Shown here: one piece after another, positions 1 through 6,877 of the stretch
Numbering within the stretch: position 1 is the first letter of the stretch
Layout: every line of letters begins with the position of its first letter
Assembly (NCBI GenBank): GCA_035570275.1
Contig: DATMNI010000177.1
Coordinates: 1 to 10,877 of the forward strand
From: DATMNI01 sp035570275
GTDB lineage: Bacteria > Acidobacteriota > Terriglobia > Bryobacterales > Bryobacteraceae
Length of the DNA stretch: 10,877 bases
Direction: 5' to 3'
The notes under the pieces: model-generated
What the model saw: the letters and a program-made list of their open reading frames with translations, nothing else
The model's database searches: none
Told to the model about the DNA's origin: nothing
Program-made: the position numbers and the translations under genes

Positions 1-5
1 CGCGG

Positions 6-794
6 ATGTCCGCCGGCGTGACCTCCGCCGCCAATCCCACAGCCAACTCCGCCGCCAATCCCACGGCCCACTCCGCCGCCAATCCCACGGCCCACTCCGC
101 TGCCAATCCCACGGCCAACTCCGCCGCTGCGCCGCACTCGCCGCCGGACATCGCCGCCGAAGCTCTGATGGTTGCCGCCACCGGCGATCTGGACGCGGCC
201 TACGGTTACTTCAACGCCACCAACTTCCCGCAACCCAAGCAGGAGGATGCGGTCCGCGAGGCTTATTTCGAACTGCAGGTGCAGCGCCTTTTGAGGCTGG
301 CCGCGGCGCGGGAGTGCCCGGTGGCCGACCAGGCCATCACCGATCTGGGCTCTGAGGACAAGAACATCCCGTTCTCCTTCTTCGGCTTCGGGTCGTTCCA
401 GAAGCGGCTCCGCGTGCAGTTTCTGGTGGGCACCGTGGAGTTCGCCTGCGTCGATGAGAAATCGGCACGCAAGCGCTGGGAGAAAGTGTCCAAGGCCGGC
501 CCAGATCTGTCATCGGCGGACTACGCGTTCCCCTACCTGGCCCTGACAAGGCTGAACCCCGACGCCGGGAAAGAAAAGGCGGCTGCGGCCCTGCAGACGG
601 TGAGTAAGGGTTTGGCGTCTGCCAATCCCGATCGGCGGGGTCTCCTCTTCTACCACCAGGGGCTGCTGCGTTTCGCGATCGGGGAGACGCCCCAAGCCGT
701 GGCCAGTTTCTCCGAGGGCGCCAGGATTTCAACGGGTTTCGTGCGCTACCTGAATCTGGACATGCTGCGCAGCCTCGCCAAACCGCGGTTCTGA
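6..794 (+). CDS. TPR-like protein, probably the C-terminal part of a larger gene cut by the window edge
   Basis: This reading frame is open to the left edge, so the ATG at 6 may be an internal Met and the true start may lie outside. The first ~42 residues are a low-complexity Ser/Ala/Asn/Pro linker made of four 8-residue units (SAANPTAN or SAANPTAH) encoded by a 24-bp tandem repeat. From about residue 46 the protein is predicted to be alpha-helical, with alternating Ala/Leu/aromatic spacing. The stretch LLFYHQGLLRFAIGETPQAV at about residues 215-234 resembles a tetratricopeptide helix pair. No catalytic motif is visible. TPR proteins act as protein-interaction scaffolds, and secreted or periplasmic ones are common in Acidobacteria. 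The role here is unknown. An 81-bp gap separates it from the next gene, so co-transcription is possible but unproven. Confidence 0.65.
   Translation: MSAGVTSAANPTANSAANPTAHSAANPTAHSAANPTANSAAAPHSPPDIAAEALMVAATGDLDAAYGYFNATNFPQPKQEDAVREAYFELQVQRLLRLAAARECPVADQAITDLGSEDKNIPFSFFGFGSFQKRLRVQFLVGTVEFACVDEKSARKRWEKVSKAGPDLSSADYAFPYLALTRLNPDAGKEKAAAALQTVSKGLASANPDRRGLLFYHQGLLRFAIGETPQAVASFSEGARISTGFVRYLNLDMLRSLAKPRF
24..133 (+). repeat. 24-bp tandem repeat, four full units plus a partial fifth
   Basis: Units begin at 24, 48, 72 and 96, followed by a decayed start of a fifth at 120. The core is TCCGCCGCCAATCCCACG. The units differ at only a few positions: ACA/ACG, AAC/CAC and one GCC/GCT change. The 24-bp period keeps the frame and encodes 8-residue repeats, which suggests recent expansion by slippage in a linker tolerant of length change. 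Confidence 0.9.
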
Positions 795-875
795 CAAGCG
801 CGATAAGAATCAAAGAACACCCTTTTATGAGGCGGCACGATGCCTTAGCGTCCCATCACGGGCTATGGTGAACTT

Positions 876-1634
876 ATGAGCGGACTTTCTCAAAAAGTGG
901 CAATAGTTACGGGCGCCTCCAAAGGCATAGGCAGCGGAATTGCAACAGCCTTGGCCGCTGCGGGCGCACGCGTGGCGGTGAACTATTCCTCCGACAGGCA
1001 AGGCGCGGAACGCGTCGCTCAGGCGATCAGTGACAGCGGCGGCGAGGCGATCGCAATCGGGGCCGACGTGTCCAAATCCGCAGATGTCGCGCGGCTGTAC
1101 AAAGAAGTCGATTCGGCCTTCGGAAGACTGGACATTCTGGTCAACAACGCCGGGGTTTTCCGCTTCGGCGCGTTCACGAACATCACCGAGGAGAGTTTTC
1201 ACATGCACTACAACATCAACGTGCTCGGGTCGATTCTCATGGTGCAGGAGGCGATCAAGCGGTTCGGCGCCGAGGGCGGAAGCATCATCAATCTCAGCTC
1301 TATCGTCGGTTCGCACCCGGTTGCGGGAGCCCTGCTTTATGCGTCCACCAAAGGGGCCATCGAAGCACTGACAAAGGGGTTAGCGCTCGAACTCGCACCG
1401 CGCAAAATCCGTGTCAATGCAATCGCGCCGGGTCATACTGAGACCGAAGGCAATATTACCGCGGGGACCTTTGAGGGAGGTGCGGGCGCCGCTCTGGCTG
1501 AGAAGACACCCCTGGGACGGCTCGGTCGTGTCACTGACATTGCGCCCTTGGCAGTGTTTCTGGCATCGGACGAATCAGCCTGGATCACTGGAGAGGTCAT
1601 TCGGGCTTCGGGCGGGCTCGTTGTCCCGACCTGA
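876..1634 (+). CDS. Short-chain dehydrogenase/reductase, FabG-like
   Basis: This is a classical SDR of 252 residues, the usual length for the family. The cofactor motif TGASKGIG is at residues 12-19, NNAG at 90-93, the active-site Asn in NINV at 115, Ser at 142 (LSSIVG), and the catalytic Tyr155/Lys159 in YASTK. The C-terminal ITGEVIRASGG occupies the place of the family's ITGxxxxVDGG. All four catalytic residues are present, so the enzyme should be active as an NAD(P)H-dependent carbonyl or alcohol oxidoreductase in the cytoplasm. It resembles 3-oxoacyl-ACP reductases and glucose-1-dehydrogenase-like SDRs, and the substrate cannot be told from sequence. No strong ribosome binding site is visible before the ATG. 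It lies 85 bp upstream of a flavoprotein oxidoreductase on the same strand. Confidence 0.93.
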   Translation: MSGLSQKVAIVTGASKGIGSGIATALAAAGARVAVNYSSDRQGAERVAQAISDSGGEAIAIGADVSKSADVARLYKEVDSAFGRLDILVNNAGVFRFGAFTNITEESFHMHYNINVLGSILMVQEAIKRFGAEGGSIINLSSIVGSHPVAGALLYASTKGAIEALTKGLALELAPRKIRVNAIAPGHTETEGNITAGTFEGGAGAALAEKTPLGRLGRVTDIAPLAVFLASDESAWITGEVIRASGGLVVPT

Positions 1635-1682
1635 CCGCAATCTGTGTGACGGTCGAACTGCTTCGCGGCTTGCACTGCGCGA

Positions 1683-1720
1683 AAAGGAGATGAATTGAAA
1701 GAAAGGAGATGAATTAAAAA
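1683..1720 (+). promoter_or_regulatory. Tandemly duplicated Shine-Dalgarno region
   Basis: The 14-mer AAAGGAGATGAATT occurs twice, at 1683-1696 and 1702-1715, with a 19-bp period. Its first eleven bases match the complement of the 16S rRNA tail (AAAGGAGGTGA) at ten positions. The second copy ends 4 bp before the ATG at 1720 and should be the working site. Each copy also contains a two-codon ORF, ATG AAT TGA at 1690-1698 and ATG AAT TAA at 1709-1717. Confidence 0.8.
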
Positions 1721-3153
1721 TGAGCAACGTGGAACAATATGAGGCACTCGTTCTGGGCAGCGGCACCGGCGGCAAACTGCTCTCCTGGACCCTGGCCAGG
1801 GAAGGAAAGCGAACTATTGTTGTCGAGCGGAAGTTCATCGGCGGATCGTGTCCCAATGTGGCTTGCCTGCCTAGCAAGAACGTCATCCATTCGGCCAAGG
1901 TCGCCTGGCTGGTGAAACACCACCAGGAATTCGGGATTCAAACCGGACCGATATCCATAGACATGGCGGGAGTCTATGCACGAAAACGCAACATGGTGGA
2001 CGATCTCATCAGAGTCCATCTTGATCAATATCACGCATCCGGCGCCGAGTTGATTCTCGGTGAGGGTACATTTGTCGCACCGCGCACTCTCCACGTCAGT
2101 CTGCGCGACGGCGGCGAGCGAACCCTGGCTGCGGAGAGGGTTTTTGTCAATGTGGGGAGCCATGCAACCATACCGGACATCCCCGGGCTGCAGGATTCCA
2201 GGCCCCTGACGCACATCGAGGCGCTCGACCTGCAGCGTCTTCCCGAACACCTGATTGTCCTGGGGGGCGGCTATGTCGGACTCGAGATGGCTCAGGCCAT
2301 GCGCAGGCTCGGGAGCAGTGTAACGGTGATCGAGCGCGGCTCTCAACTTACACACGAGGATGCTGACGTTGCGCAATCCATCCTGCGCCTCTTTGAGGAC
2401 GAAGGGATCGAGGTCCTTCTGAACACCCGCATTTTGAGTGCTGAAGGCCTTTCGGGAGAGCGCGTGCATCTACAGATCCAAACCCAAAGCGGCACGCGGA
2501 CGGTGGACGGATCCGATATTCTCGTAGCCGTTGGACGTACGCCAAACACAAAGGGAATCGGGCTCGACAGAGCGGGAATTGAGGTCAACGAGAAGGGGCA
2601 CGTCAAAGTGAATGATCGCCTCGAAGCCACCGCGCCCAACGTCTGGGCCATCGGTGAATGCGCCGGTAGTCCGTACTTCACACACGCGTCGGAAGACGAC
2701 TTCCGTATCATTCACGATAACCTCAACGGAGGCCATAGCAGCACGCGTGATCGTCTTATCCCCTACTGTGTGTTCATCGACCCGCCGCTCGCACACGTCG
2801 GCCTTAGCGAGGCGGAGGCGCGGCAGCGGAACATCGCGTATCGACTGGCATTTCTGCCGATGGAAGACGTGCTGAGGGCGCGGACTCTATCAGAGACTCG
2901 TGGGTTTATGAAGGCCCTGATCGATGCGCAAAGCGATCGCATCCTCGGATTCACTGCCTTTGGGCCCGAAGCAGGGGAGGTCTTGGGCGTGATTCAAGTC
3001 GCAATGCTGGCGGGACAACCGTATACGATGTTGCGCGACGCCGCTTTCGCCCACCCCACAATGAACGAGGGATTAAAGCCCTTGTTTGCGGGCGCGCTCC
3101 GTCCGGCGGAGGCGCGCATGGACAGTTCCCATAGCAGCGCGGTCTCTTCATAG
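1720..3153 (+). CDS. FAD-dependent class I pyridine nucleotide-disulfide oxidoreductase (MerA/RclA/lipoamide dehydrogenase-like)
   Basis: This 477-residue protein has the family's usual length and order. The FAD dinucleotide motif GSGTGG is at 13-18 and the redox-active disulfide Cys44/Cys49 lies in GGSCPNVACLPSK. The NAD(P)H motif GGGYVGLE is at 182-189, VGRTPN at 271-276, and the second FAD motif WAIGECAG at about 309-316. The C-terminal dimerisation domain ends with the His445/Glu450 dyad in HPTMNE. It should move electrons from NAD(P)H through FAD and the disulfide to a small acceptor in the cytoplasm. The FTHASEDDFRI stretch after the second FAD motif resembles RclA-type and 'mercuric reductase-like' enzymes. 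It lacks the N-terminal NmerA domain and the C-terminal Cys pair of true mercuric reductases, and no mer gene is nearby, so mercury reduction is unlikely. No lipoyl dehydrogenase complex genes are adjacent. The usual Asp of the second FAD motif is Glu313. The ATG at 1720 follows the strong duplicated ribosome binding site. Confidence 0.92.
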   Translation: MSNVEQYEALVLGSGTGGKLLSWTLAREGKRTIVVERKFIGGSCPNVACLPSKNVIHSAKVAWLVKHHQEFGIQTGPISIDMAGVYARKRNMVDDLIRVHLDQYHASGAELILGEGTFVAPRTLHVSLRDGGERTLAAERVFVNVGSHATIPDIPGLQDSRPLTHIEALDLQRLPEHLIVLGGGYVGLEMAQAMRRLGSSVTVIERGSQLTHEDADVAQSILRLFEDEGIEVLLNTRILSAEGLSGERVHLQIQTQSGTRTVDGSDILVAVGRTPNTKGIGLDRAGIEVNEKGHVKVNDRLEATAPNVWAIGECAGSPYFTHASEDDFRIIHDNLNGGHSSTRDRLIPYCVFIDPPLAHVGLSEAEARQRNIAYRLAFLPMEDVLRARTLSETRGFMKALIDAQSDRILGFTAFGPEAGEVLGVIQVAMLAGQPYTMLRDAAFAHPTMNEGLKPLFAGALRPAEARMDSSHSSAVSS

Positions 3154-3283
3154 GGGGGACCTGGCTCACCTGTCGCGTACTCTGAGGAAGACTCAGGGAC
3201 CACGAAGGCCGATGGTGTGTCGCGCGAGCGAGTCGCGGTAATGGGCGATCCCGATTGTAAGATTACTTGTGAGAGCCCACGGG

Positions 3284-3327
3284 CCGACGCGTCTGGACGG
3301 CGAACGAAGGAAACGTTGACGCGTCGG
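3284..3327. repeat. 10-bp perfect inverted repeat around two GACGCGTC palindromes
   Basis: CCGACGCGTC at 3284-3293 is the exact reverse complement of GACGCGTCGG at 3318-3327. Each arm contains the 8-bp palindrome GACGCGTC (3286-3293 and 3318-3325), with centres 32 bp apart, about three helical turns. It lies in the 202-bp gap before the VOC gene and ends 28 bp before its start. It could be a paired operator or an RNA hairpin with a 24-nt loop. No function is shown. Confidence 0.5.
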
Positions 3328-3340
3328 ATCACGCGGCAAG

Positions 3341-3347
3341 AAAGGAG
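3341..3347 (+). promoter_or_regulatory. Ribosome binding site that fixes a GTG start
   Basis: AAAGGAG lies 8 nt before the GTG at 3356 and is the reason for choosing that non-ATG start for the VOC-domain gene. Confidence 0.75.
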
Positions 3348-3355
3348 CACATATT

Positions 3356-3985
3356 GTGAGCAGCCCGGCCCTACCGTTCATCGAATGCGAGCAAATGCGC
3401 GCCGGCCTGGCGGTCAGTGACATTCCAACCGCCGTCGAATTCTACGTCAAGAAGCTCGGCTTCCAGCAAGCGTTCACTTGGGGCGAGCCACCGACCTTCG
3501 CCGGCGTGAACCTTGGCGAAGTCCAGATGTTTTTGGGGAAAGGCACGCCGACTCCCAGTTCGGAGACTGCCGCAGTCAATTTCCTTGTCGGCGACGCCGA
3601 CCAATTGTACGAATTCCACCGCGCCAATGGCGCCGAAATCGTCCAGGCAATCGACGACAGACCATACGGCATCCGCGACTATACCGTGCGCGACCCGTAT
3701 GGGTATTACCTCGTGTTTGGACATCACTTGTTCAACGCGGGCCCACTAGAAATTGAGCGGGTCGATGTGCCGGTGCGTCTGGAGAAGCGTCTCGCGGCAC
3801 TCCTCCAGGATCTCGCCAAACACAAGCGCATGAGTGTCGACGGCTGTCTCGAGGAGATGCTGCTGCATACTAATGAGGGCGTCGGCCCGCATACGAAAAC
3901 CACCCTGCGCTACATCCAGGAGTTGAAGAAGAAACACGGTATCGATTACGATTGCCACGCCAGCTACCGTTTTGTTGAGGACTGA
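3356..3985 (+). CDS. VOC (glyoxalase/bleomycin-resistance fold) protein with an extra C-terminal domain
   Basis: The 209-residue product starts at GTG, preceded by AAAGGAG. Residues ~14-123 are a VOC-superfamily module: MRAGLAVSDIPTAVEFYVKK at the N-terminal beta-alpha unit, and RPYGIRDYTVRDPYGYYLVF at 102-121, a typical closing motif (YGxRDxxVxDPxG) of glyoxalase/bleomycin-resistance folds. Residues ~132-209 form a separate charged domain. VDVPVRLEKRLAALLQDLAK followed by MSVDGCLEEMLLH resembles a ribbon-helix-helix strand-helix-helix layout, and the tail contains IQELKKKHGIDYDCHASYRF. Members of the VOC family sequester or transform small molecules such as antibiotics, methylglyoxal adducts or catechols. 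The ligand here is unknown, and metal residues cannot be assigned from sequence alone. It is the third gene of the SDR-flavoprotein-VOC series, 202 bp after the flavoprotein, so it may have its own promoter. Confidence 0.85.
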   Translation: MSSPALPFIECEQMRAGLAVSDIPTAVEFYVKKLGFQQAFTWGEPPTFAGVNLGEVQMFLGKGTPTPSSETAAVNFLVGDADQLYEFHRANGAEIVQAIDDRPYGIRDYTVRDPYGYYLVFGHHLFNAGPLEIERVDVPVRLEKRLAALLQDLAKHKRMSVDGCLEEMLLHTNEGVGPHTKTTLRYIQELKKKHGIDYDCHASYRFVED

Positions 3986-4386
3986 ATTCCGGTGCAGCGC
4001 CTTGGTAACGACGAACGGGTGCGGACATAGACCAGCGCTGACGGAAAAATGCCGCCGCAGAGCATCTGCCAAAGCCAGCGCAGTTCATCATCCCTGGTGA
4101 TCGGGGAGATAAAGTCGGTCCAGGCCGTTGCGCGAGTGCACAAGAAGCAGATTGCTCTACCGTGAAATCTTGCCTTTCTTGAATCCCACACTTCAAGCCG
4201 GCGCCCGCGCGGAATCGGTCTGAGGATTGAACGAATACATGCCCGCACCAAACGCCTTCCTCATAACACCGACTCCCATGTCCCCTGAACGTACGCTCCC
4301 TCAGCGATCGAAACTTGCGAAGCCCACGCCGTCAAGCGTCCGCCGAAGTCGCCCTCTCCCGTTCTCTCTTTCCCCGTCTTGCTGTC
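3986..4386. other. Gene-free stretch of ~400 bp
   Basis: No convincing coding region is seen on either strand. The short frames here lack recognisable motifs and ribosome binding sites. The stretch holds one copy of a dispersed ~39-bp repeat (4162-4200) and a pyrimidine-rich tract near 4350-4380 just past the stop codon of the minus-strand aminotransferase. The two flanking genes converge here, but no clear hairpin-plus-T-run terminator was found. The minus strand around 3990-4160 may be decayed coding sequence, but I could not recognise a family. Confidence 0.5.
4162..4200 (+). repeat. Dispersed ~39-bp repeat, copy A
   Basis: It begins GTGAAATCTTGCCTTTCTTG and ends CACTTCAAGCCG. Its reverse complement recurs at 6840-6877 with two substitutions and one single-base indel, and the similarity stops abruptly at both ends. 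In copy B the same segment lies just beyond the end of a degenerate GxxExxY gene. No such gene remnant was recognised beside copy A. Confidence 0.85.
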
Positions 4387-5529
4387 TCAGCGCCTCCGCG
4401 TCAATTCGGATTGCCCCACCCGGATTTGCCTCACCGCTTCGCACACGGCTTCCACTTGCTCCGGCCGCAGCTCGGGATAGATCGGCAGCGACACCACTTC
4501 GCGCGCGGTGCTTTCGGCCGCCGGCAGGCTGCCCTCGGGATAGCGCGCCTCCCGATACGCCGGTTGCAGATGCACCGGAATAGGATAATGCACGCCGGTC
4601 TGGATTCCGGCGGCCGCTAACCCTTCCACCAGGGCGCCGCGATCGGGCGTTCGAATCGTGTACGCATGGTAGACGTGCCGAACGTGCGCCTTGGCCACCG
4701 GCGTCACCACGCCGGCATCTTTCAACAGGCCGTCGTACGCACCGGCAATCGCCCGCCGCGCTGCGGTCCACGCCTCCAGGTGGCGCAGTTTGACGCGCAG
4801 GATTGCGCCTTGCATGCTCTCCAGCCGGTAATTGTAGCCGCGCACCGCGTGCTCATACCGCCCGGTCTGGCCCCAGTTGCGCAGCCGGCGGATGGCACGG
4901 GCGTATTCGGGATTGGAAGTCACCACTGCGCCGCCTTCGCCATAAGCCCCCAGGTTCTTGGTGGGGTAAAAACTGAAACACGCCATATCGCTCAGCGAAC
5001 CGGCGCGGCGGCCCTTGTATTCGGCGCCGTGCGCCTGCGCCGCATCCTCAATCACCACGATCTCACGCTGGAGACCTGCGCTCGGGCTTCGGGCAGCTTC
5101 GTTGATGGCATCCATTTCGGCCGGATGCCCGTACAGGTGAACCGGCAGGATAGCCTTGGTTTTTTCCGTGATGGCCGCCGCCAGGCGCGCCGGGTCCAGG
5201 TTGAACGACACCGGATCGATGTCGGCCAACACCGGCGCGGCGCCGCAATAGTGAATGGCGGCCACGGTGGCGGCGAACGTGAATGGCGTGGTGATCACTT
5301 CGTCGCCCGGACCCACGCCAGCCGCCAGCAGAGCCAGGTGCAGCGCGCTGGTTCCCGAGTTCACGCCGATCGCCTGGCCGCCGCCGCAGTATTGGGCGAA
5401 TTCCTCCTCGAAGGCGGCTACCGGGCTGCCCAGCACGAACTGGCTGCTTTCCAGGACGCCGGCGATGGCGGAATCAATCTCCTCCTTAATGCTGTGATAC
5501 TGCGCCTTGAGGTCCAAAAATGGAATCAA
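4387..5529 (-). CDS. DegT/DnrJ/EryC1/StrS-family PLP-dependent sugar aminotransferase
   Basis: Members of this family transfer an amino group, usually from glutamate, to a nucleotide-linked keto sugar for O-antigen, glycan or antibiotic sugars. The 380-residue length is typical. Starting at the TTG at 5529 gives the usual family N-terminus (L)IPFLDLKAQY, supported by AAGGAG at 5543-5538, 8 nt upstream. An ATG 15 codons further up (5574) gives an untypical extension and no better signal. Visible motifs in this numbering are SGTSALHLAL at about 58-67 for phosphate binding, IEDAAQAHG with Asp162 that contacts the pyridine nitrogen, the PLP-binding Lys191 in SFYPTKNLG, and HYPIPVHLQPAY near the C-terminus. 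The substrate sugar cannot be specified. It is divergent from the gene at 5626. A glycosyltransferase lies about 2 kb away on the other strand, which fits a glycan locus without proving one. Confidence 0.93.
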   Translation of the reverse strand: MIPFLDLKAQYHSIKEEIDSAIAGVLESSQFVLGSPVAAFEEEFAQYCGGGQAIGVNSGTSALHLALLAAGVGPGDEVITTPFTFAATVAAIHYCGAAPVLADIDPVSFNLDPARLAAAITEKTKAILPVHLYGHPAEMDAINEAARSPSAGLQREIVVIEDAAQAHGAEYKGRRAGSLSDMACFSFYPTKNLGAYGEGGAVVTSNPEYARAIRRLRNWGQTGRYEHAVRGYNYRLESMQGAILRVKLRHLEAWTAARRAIAGAYDGLLKDAGVVTPVAKAHVRHVYHAYTIRTPDRGALVEGLAAAGIQTGVHYPIPVHLQPAYREARYPEGSLPAAESTAREVVSLPIYPELRPEQVEAVCEAVRQIRVGQSELTRRR

Positions 5530-5625
5530 ATCGCACGCTCCTTGGCCGGGATTCACTACCTGTATAGCATGCAACCTGATGCAAGTTTCCGGTCAATTCG
5601 ATATACTTTCGGACAGGGAGAGACT
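5530..5625. promoter_or_regulatory. Divergent promoter region between the aminotransferase and the TonB-C-like gene
   Basis: These 96 bp must serve both outward-facing genes. On the plus strand TATACT at 5602-5607 is a reasonable -10 element, though no good -35 was found. On the minus strand TATACA at 5566-5561 could be a -10 about 30 nt before the TTG start. A short direct repeat ATGCAA (5569-5574 and 5579-5584), one helical turn apart, lies between them and could bind a regulator. All of this is weak, read by eye. Confidence 0.35.
5538..5543 (-). promoter_or_regulatory. Ribosome binding site deciding the TTG start of the aminotransferase
   Basis: AAGGAG on the minus strand lies 8 nt before TTG at 5529-5527. 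The product then begins with the conserved IPFLDLK of the family, so sequence signal and family alignment agree. Confidence 0.75.
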
Positions 5626-6768
5626 ATGATGCGACCCAGCCTCCGCCCGGCGTTTTTCCTCGCATTTTCAGTGGCAGTGCTGGCACAGACTCCGGCCATT
5701 CCCGTCCGTGCGGCTCTCGATTTCAAAACGATCCCCCGCCCGCCAGTCCCTGCCGACGCGCTGGAGTTAGTCACCGGCTCCGCGCAGCCAGTGCAGGATG
5801 CTCAACAGCGGATTGCCGCCATTGCGCTGCTGAACAAGGCGCGTGACCTCTCTAATGTCCGCGCGCAGCCCTATGACCTGAAGACGTCTTTTTTCACGTC
5901 GGGCGGCCTGGCTTCGGATGGAGCCTGGGTGCTGGAGGACATTGCTCGCGGGCGTGGGTACCGCTGGACGGCCCAAGGGCCGAATTACTCGTCCATCAAT
6001 CTCTATCCGGATTCCATCGCAAATGGCCTGTACGGAAACCAGCCCAGCGGCATTCTTCCGCTTCGCGTGATGCAGGTGAGAGCCGCGATTTTCTTTACGT
6101 ATCCAATGGTAGGAACGCAGGCTTCCCTCCGAACGGCCACTGGTTTCCTGAACGGCGCGGAACAACGTTGCGTGCTGATGGTTATCGGGGCCGGTAACCG
6201 ATCTTTCACGGGCGGGCGGAATTGGGAAGAGTCCGAATACTGTGTGGATGCCCAGACCGGTCTTTTGACTACGTATTCTCCGGTGCCCGGCCTGTTCGTG
6301 CACTACGATTATTCCTCGGCGATTCGATTTCACAACAAATCCATCCCGACAGGGTTCACCATCACCGAGGCCGGGCAAATGGTGGCGGAAGCCAGGACGC
6401 TCGGCGTGACCGACCCGCCCGCTTCCACGGACGCCATCTTCAATCCGGCAGGCCTCACGGCGGTGGGGGCTGGGCGAGCCATGAATCCAGGCTTCAATCG
6501 ACCAGTGGTTATGCCTGTGCCGGGACGGCCTTTCCCGGACTCGAATGCCAATGCGGCCATTCAGGTAGTGACGCTGCACGGGAATGTTTCCGGAGACGGG
6601 CGCTTGAGCGAAGTCGAGATCCTGGCGAGCAGCGATACCACTTTGAATCAGGCCGCACTCGACCGCGCCAACGCGCTGACGCAGACGCGTGTCCAAGGCC
6701 AGCCCGGCGCCACCGCGCAATCGTCGGAATTGATTCTGACTTTCGAGTTTGTCACGCCGGCCCGGTAG
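5626..6768 (+). CDS. Secreted protein with TonB-C-like C-terminal domain, function unknown
   Basis: The frame is open far upstream over the opposite-strand aminotransferase, but the gene should start at the ATGATG at 5626/5629, preceded by GGGAG at 5616-5620. Its 8-nt spacing slightly favours the second ATG. The 380-residue product opens with a signal peptide: Arg3 and Arg7, then a hydrophobic run, with likely cleavage near VLA-QTP at residue 20. The middle (about 50-300) has no motif I can name confidently. It contains Cys182 and Cys206, which could form a periplasmic disulfide. The last ~70 residues (309-380) include HGNVSGDGRLSEVEILASSD and LNQAALDRA, which resemble the TonB C-terminal fold. 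There is no membrane anchor or Pro-rich spacer of a true TonB, so it is unlikely to be a working energy transducer. Acidobacteria encode many such proteins. Confidence 0.8.
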   Translation: MMRPSLRPAFFLAFSVAVLAQTPAIPVRAALDFKTIPRPPVPADALELVTGSAQPVQDAQQRIAAIALLNKARDLSNVRAQPYDLKTSFFTSGGLASDGAWVLEDIARGRGYRWTAQGPNYSSINLYPDSIANGLYGNQPSGILPLRVMQVRAAIFFTYPMVGTQASLRTATGFLNGAEQRCVLMVIGAGNRSFTGGRNWEESEYCVDAQTGLLTTYSPVPGLFVHYDYSSAIRFHNKSIPTGFTITEAGQMVAEARTLGVTDPPASTDAIFNPAGLTAVGAGRAMNPGFNRPVVMPVPGRPFPDSNANAAIQVVTLHGNVSGDGRLSEVEILASSDTTLNQAALDRANALTQTRVQGQPGATAQSSELILTFEFVTPAR

Positions 6769-6839
6769 CACGAGAAACCGTCCGCGAACTAAGGCGGAGT
6801 CAAACAATAAGGACAATCTACGTTTAGCGTAAGGGGAAT

Positions 6840-6877
6840 CGGCTTGGAGCGTGGGATTCAAAAAGGCAAGATTTCAC
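6840..6877 (-). repeat. Dispersed ~39-bp repeat, copy B (inverted relative to copy A)
   Basis: Read on the minus strand it matches copy A at 4162-4200 with two substitutions and one deletion. It begins at the TGA stop codon of the degenerate GxxExxY reading frame (6876-6874), and its outer end borders an imperfect inverted repeat at 6823-6839. The flanking sequence beyond either end does not match copy A. Confidence 0.85.

Noticed and set aside
24..133. CRISPR-like array
   Set aside because: The repeats are contiguous with no spacers and keep the reading frame, so they are a coding tandem repeat.
1714..2469. 251-codon minus-strand frame
   Set aside because: It is antisense to the flavoprotein gene, which carries all family motifs on the plus strand.
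1720..3153. Mercuric reductase (merA)
   Set aside because: There is no NmerA domain, no C-terminal cysteine pair and no mer genes nearby. The shared fold alone does not support mercury reduction.
3182..3196. CTGAG/CTCAG hairpin as a terminator for the flavoprotein gene
   Set aside because: A 5-bp stem with no following T-run is too weak to call.
3217..3420. 67-codon plus-strand frame before the VOC gene
   Set aside because: It overlaps the VOC start in another frame, is Arg-rich without motifs and has no convincing ribosome binding site.
4666..5625. Long plus-strand frame continuous with the TonB-C-like gene
   Set aside because: It lies opposite the well-supported aminotransferase, and the Met codons at 5626/5629 carry the ribosome binding site and signal peptide.
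5767..6861. 364-codon minus-strand frame
   Set aside because: It is antisense to the secreted TonB-C-like gene, with no recognisable family and no start signals.
4162..6877. Insertion sequence with terminal inverted repeats
   Set aside because: No transposase lies between the repeat copies and no target-site duplication is visible at the outer ends.
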